NCBI GenBank assembly: GCA_008638375.1 | Contig: CM018051.1 | Coordinates: 33,081,740-33,145,739, forward strand | Length of the DNA stretch: 64,000 nucleotides | Direction of reading: 5' to 3' | Source: Nyssa sinensis | Lineage: Eukaryota; Streptophyta; Magnoliopsida; Cornales; Nyssaceae | Part shown: piece by piece, positions 54,042-64,000 of the stretch | How positions within the stretch are numbered: position 1 is the stretch's first letter | Layout: each line of letters opens with the position of its first letter | Made by a program: the position numbers and the translations under genes | The notes under the pieces: generated by a model | What the model was told of the DNA's origin: nothing | Seen by the model: the letters and a program-made list of their open reading frames with translations, nothing else | Database searches by the model: none

Positions 54042-54981
54042 TGTAATGTCAGCCACAACCTCGATCTCTGATGCTTAAATTGTCACTTGCTCATCTAGCT
54101 TAAATTTTGTGGGCACGTTCTCCCTTCTTGGTGCACCACGCAAGTTGTTGAAGTTGACATCATGGGAGATTGATGTAAAAGCAAGAAATGCATTTTTGAA
54201 TTTTGTTGATTGAATCAATTATAGTAGTGGTGTATTTTTAGGGGAAGACTAATTGATTGTTCAATTCTCCCTAGCAGTCTTGGTGGTCTACTCTGAGTTA
54301 GGGGCTCCACCAGTGGGACTAACCACATTATTTCCTATCAGTTGCCCCCCATTCTCAACTTTGACCATCCTTTAAGATGTGTTAGGCGCTAGGAATTTGA
54401 TGGTCATTCTAGTTGTTTTGCTCATTCTCCCCCCCCCCCCCCCCTTTTTATCCTTTCTAAGGAGAAGAGTCTGACCAACATTGAGAGTTTACCCTTTACA
54501 CATTTAGACGATTTCACTATATGATGTGTTAACTACATAATGGGTATTAATTTTGACAAATTTTAAGTTTCTTATTTATACCTTAATGGGGATTTGGAAA
54601 GTGTGTGGTTATCTTAACCATCCCCAAAAATTGTGGGATTTAATGCAATTTTAATTCATAACTACCACGTCTTTTTCTTTTTAGAGGTAAACTCCCACTA
54701 TAAATACCTCCTTTGAGGTGGCATGTTGGTCATGAAAAATACTTCATCATCTTCTTTTCTCTCCAATAGTATTCATTCAACCATTCTTAGGGCTTTTTTT
54801 AATTTCTTATCGAGACTCATGGGTTCTCACCCTCCTTTTTGCAAGGTCTTTACCCTCTTATTGATGGGAAAATCCTCATAAAGAATTCTTTTATTTCTAT
54901 AAAATGGCGAGGATTATACTTCTATATTCTGTAACGAGGATCTCCTTTTAGTTCCTTTACCTAACCCATCTTGAAGCTAAC
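54042..54981 (-). mobile_element. Possible 3' end of a third Tat-type gypsy element
   Basis: 54042-54340 could be an LTR on the minus strand (TG...CA on +). It is followed on + by GTTGCCCCCCATTC, a G-run PPT on minus. Right of it, a + strand TATA box (CTATAAATA, about 54700) with a CT-rich leader mimics the antisense-ORF promoter seen next to the LTRs at 6934 and 29930. A 16-C run lies at 54429-54444. Everything beyond is cut by the copia element at 54982. No protein is recognisable, so this is tentative. Confidence 0.35.
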
Positions 54982-55146
54982 TGTTAGAATATTCTAGAAT
55001 ACACATAGTCTCTATTTTCACATTGTCCCACATCGTATATATTCCCATATTGTATTCTCATATTGTACCTACAAATAGGCCTTAGATTGTACAGTTTTAA
55101 ATACATAGAAATATATACAAATTCCTTTCTCTTCTTTATTTCTTCA
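54982..55146 (+). repeat. 5' LTR of the old copia element
   Basis: Short LTR ending directly at the PBS. Contains the palindrome-like GAATATTCTAGAATA near its start. Confidence 0.8.
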
Positions 55147-56363
55147 TGGTATCAGAGCCACAAACTTGTGGCCTGTAGTCTTATTTTTTTCTTCTTTCCG
55201 ACGTTCTTCTGGCAAATTTCCGGTGCTCTTCCTTGTGACGATATCTTACCTCACGAGCCGCCACGCACCGCCACTCCTTTCTGCCTTCCTCGATTTTAAA
55301 CTGTTCTGGTCACCATCTCACAAAGGTACCACCACCATTGGACAGCCCATTCAGAGAAGAGTCCAACGCCGCCAAGATCGTCCCCATCGGAGCTGCCACG
55401 GGCCCTCACGCGCCGCTTGAAATTCTGCCGCACTGCCCACGCGCCAGCCTCATCCTTGGCTACCACGTCAGCCCTAGTCCACGTCACTACCACGTCAGCC
55501 CTAGTTCCACTTCAGCTTCCACCGCCACATCAGCTTTGATCGTTGACTGTTGACTTTGGCCGTTGACCATTGACCGTTGCTTTGACCATTGACCGTTGAT
55601 TTTTTATCAGGTGCTTTCTGCTAAGTTTTTTTCGTCCTGGTTTCATTGTTGCTATCTACTTATGCATTTAAAGATTCGATATGTCTCAATCTACATCGAA
55701 TCTCGATTCTATTGTTCGTCCTATAGACATAATATTGGATGGATCCAATTATAGTATGTGGGCTTAGAATATAGAGGTTTTCTTGAAAGGACGCCGATTA
55801 TGACTTTATGTGATTGGAGACCTTGCTGCCCCAACACAGAAGGAAAGTAAGATAGAAGAGGCACTTTCATCTCGTCAGGAAGAATAGGGTAGTACGCACT
55901 GCAAGATTTTGTCTTGGTTCATCAACACCTCTATTCCATCCATCAACAGTCTCCTTCCAAGACTTGGAAATGCTAAGGTTGCTTGGGATTTTCTGGCCAA
56001 AAGATACAACTGCACCTATGATGCTTCCTTGGAGTTTCAACTGGAAGCCAAACTTTATCAGATGCATCAGGACCCAGGTCAGTCTATTGCTGATTTTTAT
56101 TCTCAGACCAATCATCTTTGGGAATAATTATCTGCCGCAGATCCAAAGTTAGCATGTGCTCAAGACATTCAAACATTTGCTGCTTGGCTTGATCAATGGA
56201 AGTTTATGCACTTTATGATGGCACTTCGTGATGATTTTGAATCTACTCGAGCCTCTCTTCTTCATCGTCAACCACTTCCAACTTTAGATGCTGTTGTTTC
56301 TAAACTTATCTCTGAAGAAACTCGTCGTTCCACTATGAAGATGCAATCATCTGATATGGTTCT

Positions 56364-59041
56364 TGTCACGACCCGAAACCCACCCTCTACGGATCACCAG
56401 ATCGCGACTACCACCCTCAGGCCCGATGACCCTTGGGCGAAGGCTCACATAAGCAGCGGTATCGAATAGATGTGCGACATGCGTTTTGCAGAAACGTGAA
56501 AAACTTTTTCTTTTCTTTTCTCATTTTAAATTATGCACATCCATCCGATACTGCCACTCTATACATAGCATACATGGATACACATTCAGAGTATAACTAA
56601 AATTTTAAAGACTTATATCATAAAACCATCAACATTAGTTACCCCGTGGGGTTTATACATATTGTCGTACTGTATCTTAAACATAAGTGCTAATAATTTT
56701 ACATAACTCCAAAAAGGAAACATCTAAACATATCTCCATAAGCCGGCAGATTCACCGTCTTCAAAACTCGACTGCTGTCAGTCACCTGAAAGGGGGATCC
56801 GAAAAAAGTCCGGGTAAGCTAATCTAAGCTTGTGAGCAATTCCAGTATTTGTCATGGGGTTTTCAATTAGCAGTGGTTTTTAGTACATAAGAGTTTGTAA
56901 AACATTCACTGCCAATCGTTCGTATACTTAAACATAGAATATATGCATTTCTTAAAATGATAGCTTTGAAACATTTAAAGTATTCAAGTTAAATTCGTAC
57001 TTAGTCAAATAGAGTATGTGACTCGAAACATATGCCTTTCATAAACAGATAGCTTGAAAGCATTTAAAGTGTTCAAGCTATACTTATACGCGTAAACTTT
57101 AAAACATATATCATAACATGTATTTCTTAAATAGAGTATATAAAACTCAAACATATGCATAGTGGAAAGGAGGGTAAAACCTATTTCCATTCTTAAAACA
57201 TAACATCTTATCACTTCTCTTAGTGGAATCTGTTTCGAACCAAACTCCCATATTACGTATAAATGGAGATATCTTATTTGCCTGGGGGATTAGATCCTGC
57301 TATCGGGCATTTCACATGGCAGGTCAATAAGTTACAATGAGAACCCAAAATGCTGACTATGTGACTCTAGACAGGTCAATGAGTTCCGAAGAAACTCAAA
57401 ATACTGCCTGTGTGCTTATGCACCATTATCTTATAAAAACATTCATCATGTGACTTTTTTTCATAGATACTTTTCATAACTTCGTAAAATCTTCGTGTAC
57501 TTGAAATAAGCAAATTCAGGATATTTAACAATAATTGCATTTTAACTAGACATGCAGAAATATATTTGAAGGAAAAACTGTTGTGGAAAACCAATCACTG
57601 AGCATGTCGAAATAGAGTTATAAAACAGAACAATTAAAAACTGAATCATGTAAATATTGAATTTGGAATTTCAAACATTTCATATCTTTGCATTTAAAAC
57701 CTTTTTAAATTCATGGAGTTAAATCTCCACTTCAAACACAGGGTTACTCACCTTAGTCCTTTAAGGTTAGTGCTAAAAATGCGCTTTCCTACTTTCCTTG
57801 TAGTTCCTAAGAACAATTCATAAACATATCAACAACTTCACATTCATTGTAATATCATCTCGATATTCCTTAACTTATGCTTAAATCGTATTAGATCCTA
57901 AAACGATTTCATAACTTCATATGTACTTAACTTAACTCGTATTCTTAACCTATGACACAATTTAACGTGCTAGAAATTTAATTCATTTCAATTTATACTC
58001 TTATGGTAGCTCCATTAACTTTAAATTAAAGTTATTTATTTGACATGTTTACGTGTCGTGTCTTTTCGTATTTTATTTCTCGTATATGCCTTAGTATTAG
58101 TACTTTGGCATTACTCTAATTTATAGTCATCTGACAGATGCTATTCATCAAATTTTATGTCTTTTTATTTTAGACATTTCTTTTGGTTGAATAGACTCTA
58201 CCATTGAGTCCTGAGCGTCGAAGAAAGTCGGTTTAGGCTTTCCTAAAAGTTTATTTGGCCTTTTGTATGTAAAGGGCAAAATGGTCATTTTATCGTTTTA
58301 CGTGTCACCTTTTTTCGTACTTCGTTTTGTAATTTGGACTCCATTATTGAGTCTGGGATGTCAAAGAAAGTCAATTTAGGCTTTCTTAGAATTTAATTCG
58401 ACTTAGGACATGATAGGGCAAATTTGGAAATTTATACTTTAAAGTGTCTAAATTTTTCAGAGTCCGTCTCGTGAAACGGTCCCTTCCATTGGATTCAGAA
58501 TATTTGAAATAGTCAAAATCCCTTATTTATTTATCTAATTTGGACCTCGTTTGACTCATTTATGGGGCAGGGGCATTTTGGTCATTTTGACATTTTTACG
58601 TGTCTTAAATTTTTTGGGACCTCATCTTGCGACATGGACCTCACCATTGGACTCAGTAGGGTCGAAATAATAGGAATACATATATAACTTATCCCATTTA
58701 GACACCGGGGCATTTCGTGAATATTTAATTAAATTAATTAAATTAAATTAAGTATAATATATATATATATATATTGGTGGCTAATATGACCGGATGAAAT
58801 GGGTGGCACACTGGCCAGTGTGTCACCTCCCACTCTCATAGATACCACGTTCGAATCCTGTTAGGTGCAGTTGCACCTTTTAATTTTTTTGGATTTTATT
58901 ATATATATATATTTCGTTCGTATTAGGGCACACACACACGCGTGGCCGAGTGGAAAAGGGAAGGGTTTCCACGCGTGAGGTCAAGGGTTCGAACCCCCAC
59001 CGACCCACTTTCTTTCCTTTTTCTCTTTAAAACTTCATACG

Positions 59042-59080
<39 letters not shown>

Positions 59081-60639
59081 CATCAGGCCCCAATACGACG
59101 TCGTGGCCATAATGCGGTGGCAGCCCTCAGGAAGCCCCACGTGTCTGAGTCAACCCGACTGGACCTTTTAAACCGAGCCAACCCGGTCGTCTTCTCCATC
59201 TCGACCCCCACTGTAACCCTAGTTACAGTTTTATATTTTTTTCAATTTCATGGATTTTGGCCAACTAAAACCCTACTGTTTTCATGTAGAAATGTTCCCA
59301 AGGCATAACTAATCAGATTCACATTCATTTTGGAGTTCGAAATGAACTCATTTTCTTGGTTTCAACCTTGATAATCCGAACTGTGAGGTGGTCGTAAATG
59401 CTCATTTCTGAGCCAAAATTCATGGGGTTTCGTTTGTTATGATCCCCTCTTCATGGAGTTTCATTTCCCATTCAGAAAAACGGATTTAAATGAAAGTTTG
59501 TGAGGTTGGGGTTTTGAACCCGTACTTGCAAGTTAATGTTTGGAGGGTTTTTCTTGAGTTTTATGATCGCGGGTATAGGTTTTTATACCCTCATGGTCTC
59601 ATCTCGAAGCCTTGGTAAGCCAAAAATGGTTTAGAATAAGTTGGTTCAGACCTGCTTCAAGCAAGGTCATCAATGGCCGTTGCTTCTGGGTCTTGTGTTT
59701 TTAGGTGTTTTCAAGCTTAAAATTCATAAGTAAACAAGTCTAAATATGTTCTACATATCATATATATAAAATGAAAGCTTAAATCAATTTATACATAGAG
59801 AAATTTTAGAGGGAGAAAAATGGAAGCCTTGAGTTTTTCTCACATTTTTGTTTCGGTTTCCTTCTCTTTCTTGCTCTAAAACCCTTCTTCTATCTCCTCA
59901 GTTCCTTTCCTTACGATACAACATGCAATGCATGTTTGTTTCTTTTAAAGAAGGGAGAACTGACCTCTTTTTCTCTCCCTTCTCTCTCTCTCTCTCTCTC
60001 TCTGACTCCATAGCCCTACACTAGCCTTCACATCTCATCAATTTAACTTTCCATCCAATTAATTCTTGCTCTTCCCCATTTTTGCTTTATCACCAAGTGG
60101 GTTGACCTTTGTATATGATGTATATATATATATATATATAATACAACACATACTCACACAATGGGAACACACACTGTCGACACACACACACACTGTGCAC
60201 TATTCACACTAGATATTTATTTTAATATACTTTTATAATTTGAATAATATGTTAATTATTTAAATATACATACTTATACATGTACATGTGCATATATATA
60301 TATATATACATGCACACATTTGGCTCATATACACTCACACATTTGGCTCATATACACTCACATATAGATATTTATATACCAAATATATTTTATCTTGGGT
60401 ACATGTGTTTATAGTTATACATATACTCACTTTTTTACACTTTCTAACATACACACACTTTATGGGTACAAGTGTTCAAATTATTTAATTATAAATATTA
60501 ATTAATGATTTCATATAAATAAATAATTATTTAATTAATTAATTAATTATTCTCTTTGAGTGTAATTATTTTTACACTAATTTTCTTTAATCTCGAAATA
60601 CGTGTCATATGACCCGGTATCCTGGGTCGGGATATCACA
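56364..60639. mobile_element. Solo-LTR-like insertion in copia gag, 4276 bp
   Basis: Starts TGTCACGACCCGAAACCC, ends GGGTCGGGATATCACA, flanked by GTTCT at 56359-56363 and 60640-60644. Same termini as 34497-37825, in the opposite orientation. No gag or pol. It contains TA microsatellites (about 58757, 59048, 60121), a CT run near 59986-60002 and a tRNA-like A/B box pair at 58943-58996. Confidence 0.85.
58943..58996 (+). other. tRNA-like A box / B box pair
   Basis: TGGCCGAGTGG at 58943-58953 and GGTTCGAACCC at 58986-58996 match RNA polymerase III internal promoter boxes of Ser/Leu-type tRNAs. The acceptor stem does not pair and the T stem is imperfect, so it is not a functional tRNA. It may be a tRNA-derived SINE piece or chance. 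A second B-box-like stretch (ACGTTCGAATCC) is at 58847-58858. Confidence 0.4.
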
Positions 60640-60984
60640 GTTCTTGCCGTTGCTCCTCATGGTCTTTCACCATCTTTTACTGGACGTTCATCATCCCAAT
60701 CTAACTCCAGGTATCGTCTTTGCAGGTGGTGTAATTTCCGTGGTCACACCATCGATGAATGTCGCAGGTTCAAGTATTATAAGCAGCAATAAGCTTCCCA
60801 ATAGACAACCGCGGTCACCTCATCTACTCATTCCCAACAGACAGCTGCGCTTGCTTCCTCTACTTCCTCTGCACCCGAGTATTCGTCTCCATCCATTCCT
60901 CTCACTGCAGCTGACGTAAAGGCCTTAATTCATCAAGTTTTGTCCCAATCCTCCACTGCCTTGTTTGTCACCCCAGGTAAATCT

Positions 60985-63900
60985 TAGTGGTTTATAGACT
61001 TTGCTTGCTGTAACCATATGACATCAAATTCCACCATCTTCTCTCATAAAACTGCTCTTTCTCCCAATCCTGCAATATATACTGCCAATGGTTCTCATAT
61101 GCCTATTAGTCACATAGGGTCTATTTCTACCTCTAATTTATCTGTCAGTGATACTTACCTTATGCCTCAGTTATCTTTAGATCTTCTTTCTGTTGGACAA
61201 CTTTGTGAGTTAGGCCTTGACCTAAAATTCTCTAACAAGGATGTTGATGTACAGGATTCACAGACGGGTCAACTGCTTGGGACAGGCTATAAAGTTGGAC
61301 GTCCTTTCAAGCTCACATCTCTACAGATTCCTTCTTCCACAAACACTTCCATGGCTGCCATCACAATTACTTCCAGTTTGTGGCACTCCTTGTTGGTTCA
61401 TGCCTCACTTCCACGTGTCCAGTTCTTGGCTTCTCAAGGTCATTTAGGTCTCGTTAAATTTTAGTCTTTTGATTGTGTGTCATGTCATCTTGGAAAACAA
61501 ACACATTTATCCTTTAATAAAAATGACTCTTTTTTCGTAGCACCTTTTGACTTTGTTCATTATGATATTTGGGGTCCTGCCCTAACATCGATTGAGGGGG
61601 GATCTTGTTATTTTGTTATCTTTGTGGATGATTACAGTCGTTATACTTGGATATATCTTTTGCAGCGTAGGTCTAAACTCACCACTGTCTACCAGAATTT
61701 TCACAAAATGGTGCAAACTCAATTTTCTTGTACCATTAAAACTTTTCATTTAGATAATGTAATAGAATACAAGGACAAGTCATTTCTTGCCCTTTTACAG
61801 CATAATGGGACAGTCTTTCACCATTATTGTCGATACACCTCACAAAAAAATGGTCGAGCAGAACGTAAACATCGCCACATTCTGGATATAGTAAGAGCAC
61901 TTCTCATCTCTACCTCTCTTCGAGAACATTTTTGGGGAGAAGCTGCCCTTACTGCTGTTTACACCATCAATCGTGTTCCCTCACCCATTATACATAATAA
62001 AACTCCGTTTGAGCTTCTCCATGGTACAGTTCCTAACTACTCATTCCTTTGAGTTTTTGGTTGTGTTTGTTTTGTCACTCTTCCCTCACATGAACGCACC
62101 AAACTTGAGCCTCGATCCCGACTCTGTTGTCTTTTTGGTTATGGTCTCACTCAAAAGGGTTATCGTTGTTATGATCCCATAGCCAAACGTCTTCATATTT
62201 CTTGTCATGTAGGGTTTTGGGAACATAAGATGTTTATGAGTATTTCTCCTTTTCCACAGTCTTCTATCAGTTATGCTTCTATCTTTACTGACCCCTCTAT
62301 TGCTTTATTTCCTGACTCCTCTACAGAGATGCCAAGCTCCTTAGATGTTCCTTCTTTGCCTGTTTCAGAGCCATCTGACACGTCTACTAATACTCCTGAT
62401 CCATCAACTGCCTCTGAGCTTGTCTAGGTACCTGCACTTCGTCAATCCACTAGAGTAAGAGCTCTTCTTTCTCATCTTCAAGATTTTCATTGTTATTATG
62501 CTCTTGCTACCCTTCACAAACCTCACAGTTATCGTAAGGCTAGTGCTAACCCTCTTTGGCAGAAAACTATGTTTGATGAACTAGAAGCTCTCACTAAAAC
62601 TCATACTTGGGACTTAGTGGATTTACCTCTTGGCAAGTTTGCAGTTGGATGTAAATAGGTCTATAAAATCAAGACTCAGTCAGATGGATCAGTGGAACGC
62701 TACAAAGCTCGTCTTGTTGTCAAGGGTTTCTCTCAAGAGTATGGTATTGACTATGAGGAGACTTTTGCCCTTGTTACTCGTCTTACCTCTGTCCGCTCTT
62801 TGCTTGCCATTGCTGCTGTGCGTTATTGGAAACTTTTTAGATGGATGTCAAAAATGCATTCTTGGATGGTGATCTTGTTGAGGAAGTTTATATGCATCCT
62901 CCCCCTGGTTATGCCCACCCTCCTCACACAGTTTGTCGTCTTCGGCGTGCTCTCTACGGTCTCAAACAAGCTCCTCGAGCCTGGTTTGCTAAATTCAGTT
63001 ATGTTGTTGCTCAACAATGGTTTACCCCTAGTGCCTATGACTCGACTCTTTTCCTTCGGACCACTGGTGCTGGTATTATTCTTATTCTTCTTTATGTTGA
63101 TGACATGATCATTACAGGCGATGATCTCTCTGGTATTCGAGATCTTCAGCACTTCTTGAGTCAAAATTTTGAAATGAAGGACTTGGGGTTGCTTAACTAC
63201 TTTCTGGGTCTTGAGGTTACATCTGGATCAGATGGTTATTATCTTTCTCAAGCCAAGTATGCATCTGACTTGCTTTCTAAAGTCGGCTTGACTGACAGCA
63301 AAACATGCACTTCTCTGCTTGATCCCAATGTTCGGTTACTTGCTATTGATGGTGAATCTCTTCCTGATGCTACTCTGTATCGACAACTAGTCAGTAATCT
63401 CATCTATCTCACTGTTACTCGACCAGACATTTCCTATGCTATTCATATGGTTAGCCAGTTTATGAGTGCCCTCGCTCTACCCACTATGCTGCTGTTCTTC
63501 GCATCTTACGGTATGTCAAGGGAACTCTGTTTCATGGTCTTCACTTTTCCTCTCGCTCATCTCTTGAGCTCCGCTCCTGTTCTGATGTTGATTGGGCTGG
63601 TGATCCTACCGATCGTCGCTCCACCACGGGATACTATTTCTTACTCGGCACCTCTCTTATTTCTTGGCGTAGTAAAAAGCAGACTGTTGTTGCCCGCTCT
63701 AGTACTGAGGTTGAGTACCGTGCCCTTGCTGATACTACAGCTGAGCTTTTGTGGTTACGATGGCTTTTGACAGACATGGGTGCTCCTCAGATAACTAGTT
63801 CTCCTCTTTATTGTGATAATCGGAGCGCCATCCAGATTGCTCACAATGATGTCTTTCATGAGCGCACCAAACAATTGAAATTGATTATCACTTCATTCGG

Positions 63901-64000
63901 CACCATCTTCAGCAGGGCACCTTGAATCTTTGATCTGTCTCGTCTGAAGATCAATTTGTCGATATTTTCACGAAGTCTCATCCTCCTTGTCGGCTCCGTG
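60985..64000 (+). pseudogene. Pol of the old copia element (protease, integrase, RT, RNase H)
   Basis: The protease region reads WFIDFACCNHMT, so the usual D-S/T-G-A site is damaged. Integrase: SCHLGKQTHLSF, HYDIWGPALTSIEGG, FVDDYSRYTWIYLL, NGRAERKHRHIL; the second Asp motif reads [30 protein letters not shown], then a frame break near 62830, [44 protein letters not shown] second break near 63470 leads to RNase H blocks [39 protein letters not shown] and YCDNRSAIQIAHN, with a third break near 63870. TGG-to-TAG stops include the VGCK*VYK site at about 62656. The end lies outside the window. Confidence 0.9.

Larger units (their letters stand above)
55681..60980 (+). pseudogene. Gag of the old copia element, split by insertion
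   Basis: Starts MSQSTSNLDSIV at 55681, then LDGSNYSMWA, ILSWFINTSIPSINSLLP, AWDFLAKRYNCTYDASLEF, SIADFYSQTNHLWE and FMMALRDDFESTRASLLHRQ. Stops at the codons after MWA, in GRRL*LYV, EE*GST and LWE*LSA fit single C-to-T or G-to-A changes. Gag breaks off at 56363 and resumes at 60640 with VLAVAPHGLSPSF. The zinc knuckle CRWCNFRGHTIDEC lies near 60725-60766. Confidence 0.88.
54982..64000 (+). mobile_element. Old Ty1/copia retrotransposon, continuing past the window
   Basis: 5' LTR 54982-55146 (165 bp, TGTTAGAATATTC to TTTCTTCA), PBS TGGTATCAGAGCC at 55147. Gag begins at about 55681 and pol runs to the window edge. The 3' LTR is outside. Many in-frame stops, at least three frame breaks in pol and a 4.3 kb insertion show that it is dead. 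It is a different family from the copia at 42452. Confidence 0.93.

Noticed and set aside
58936..59008. Functional tRNA gene
   Set aside because: A and B boxes are good, but acceptor ends do not pair and the T stem has mismatches.

Overview
The window is nuclear DNA from a flowering plant, most likely a eudicot. It is AT-rich and dense in microsatellites, and genes with GT-AG introns sit between nested LTR retrotransposons, a LINE and several MITE-like elements. Four host genes are supported. They are an intronless GRAS transcription factor of the NSP2-like type (13810-15420, +), a cytosolic ribosomal protein eS4/RPS4 gene (19363-26447, +, five coding exons), a small two-exon gene of unknown function (42236-47676, +), and a plastid ferritin gene (48540-53385, -, eight coding exons). 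The exon joins of RPS4 and ferritin were worked out base by base and give open frames of 264 and 256 residues.

Layout. 1-7737 is the 3' part of a Tat-lineage gypsy element on the + strand. Its antisense extra ORF (putative gypsy-type transposon domain) is broken by two solo-LTR-like insertions. 7738-13700 is intergenic and holds four degenerate copies of a roughly 0.5 kb unit plus a shorter tandem repeat next to the GRAS promoter. 15421-19200 is AT-rich and ends in a stack of three MITE-like elements, one inserted in another, just upstream of RPS4. RPS4 starts with an exon that codes only for the initiator Met. Its first intron (5.2 kb) holds two inverted-repeat elements and an antisense LINE. 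29203-41931 is a degenerate Tat-type gypsy element on the - strand with 5-bp target duplications, a 60-bp minisatellite, a relic antisense ORF and a nested solo-LTR-like element. 42452-47216 is a young Ty1/copia element (LTRs differ at 2 of 236 positions) inside the intron of the small gene. The ferritin gene carries, in its first intron, copies of the same two MITE families found upstream of RPS4. 54042-54981 looks like the 3' end of a third Tat-type element, cut by an old copia element (54982 to the window end) that itself contains a 4.3 kb solo-LTR-like insertion.

The four genes do not form a functional unit; they are ordinary neighbours in a TE-rich plant chromosome. I see no credible new multi-gene system. 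The most interesting points are the stop codon in the small gene that an in-frame alternative acceptor would bypass, the amber codons in the young copia that fit CHG-methylation decay, the repeated insertion of one solo-LTR-like group into other retroelements, and an antisense-ORF promoter layout seen in three separate gypsy relics.
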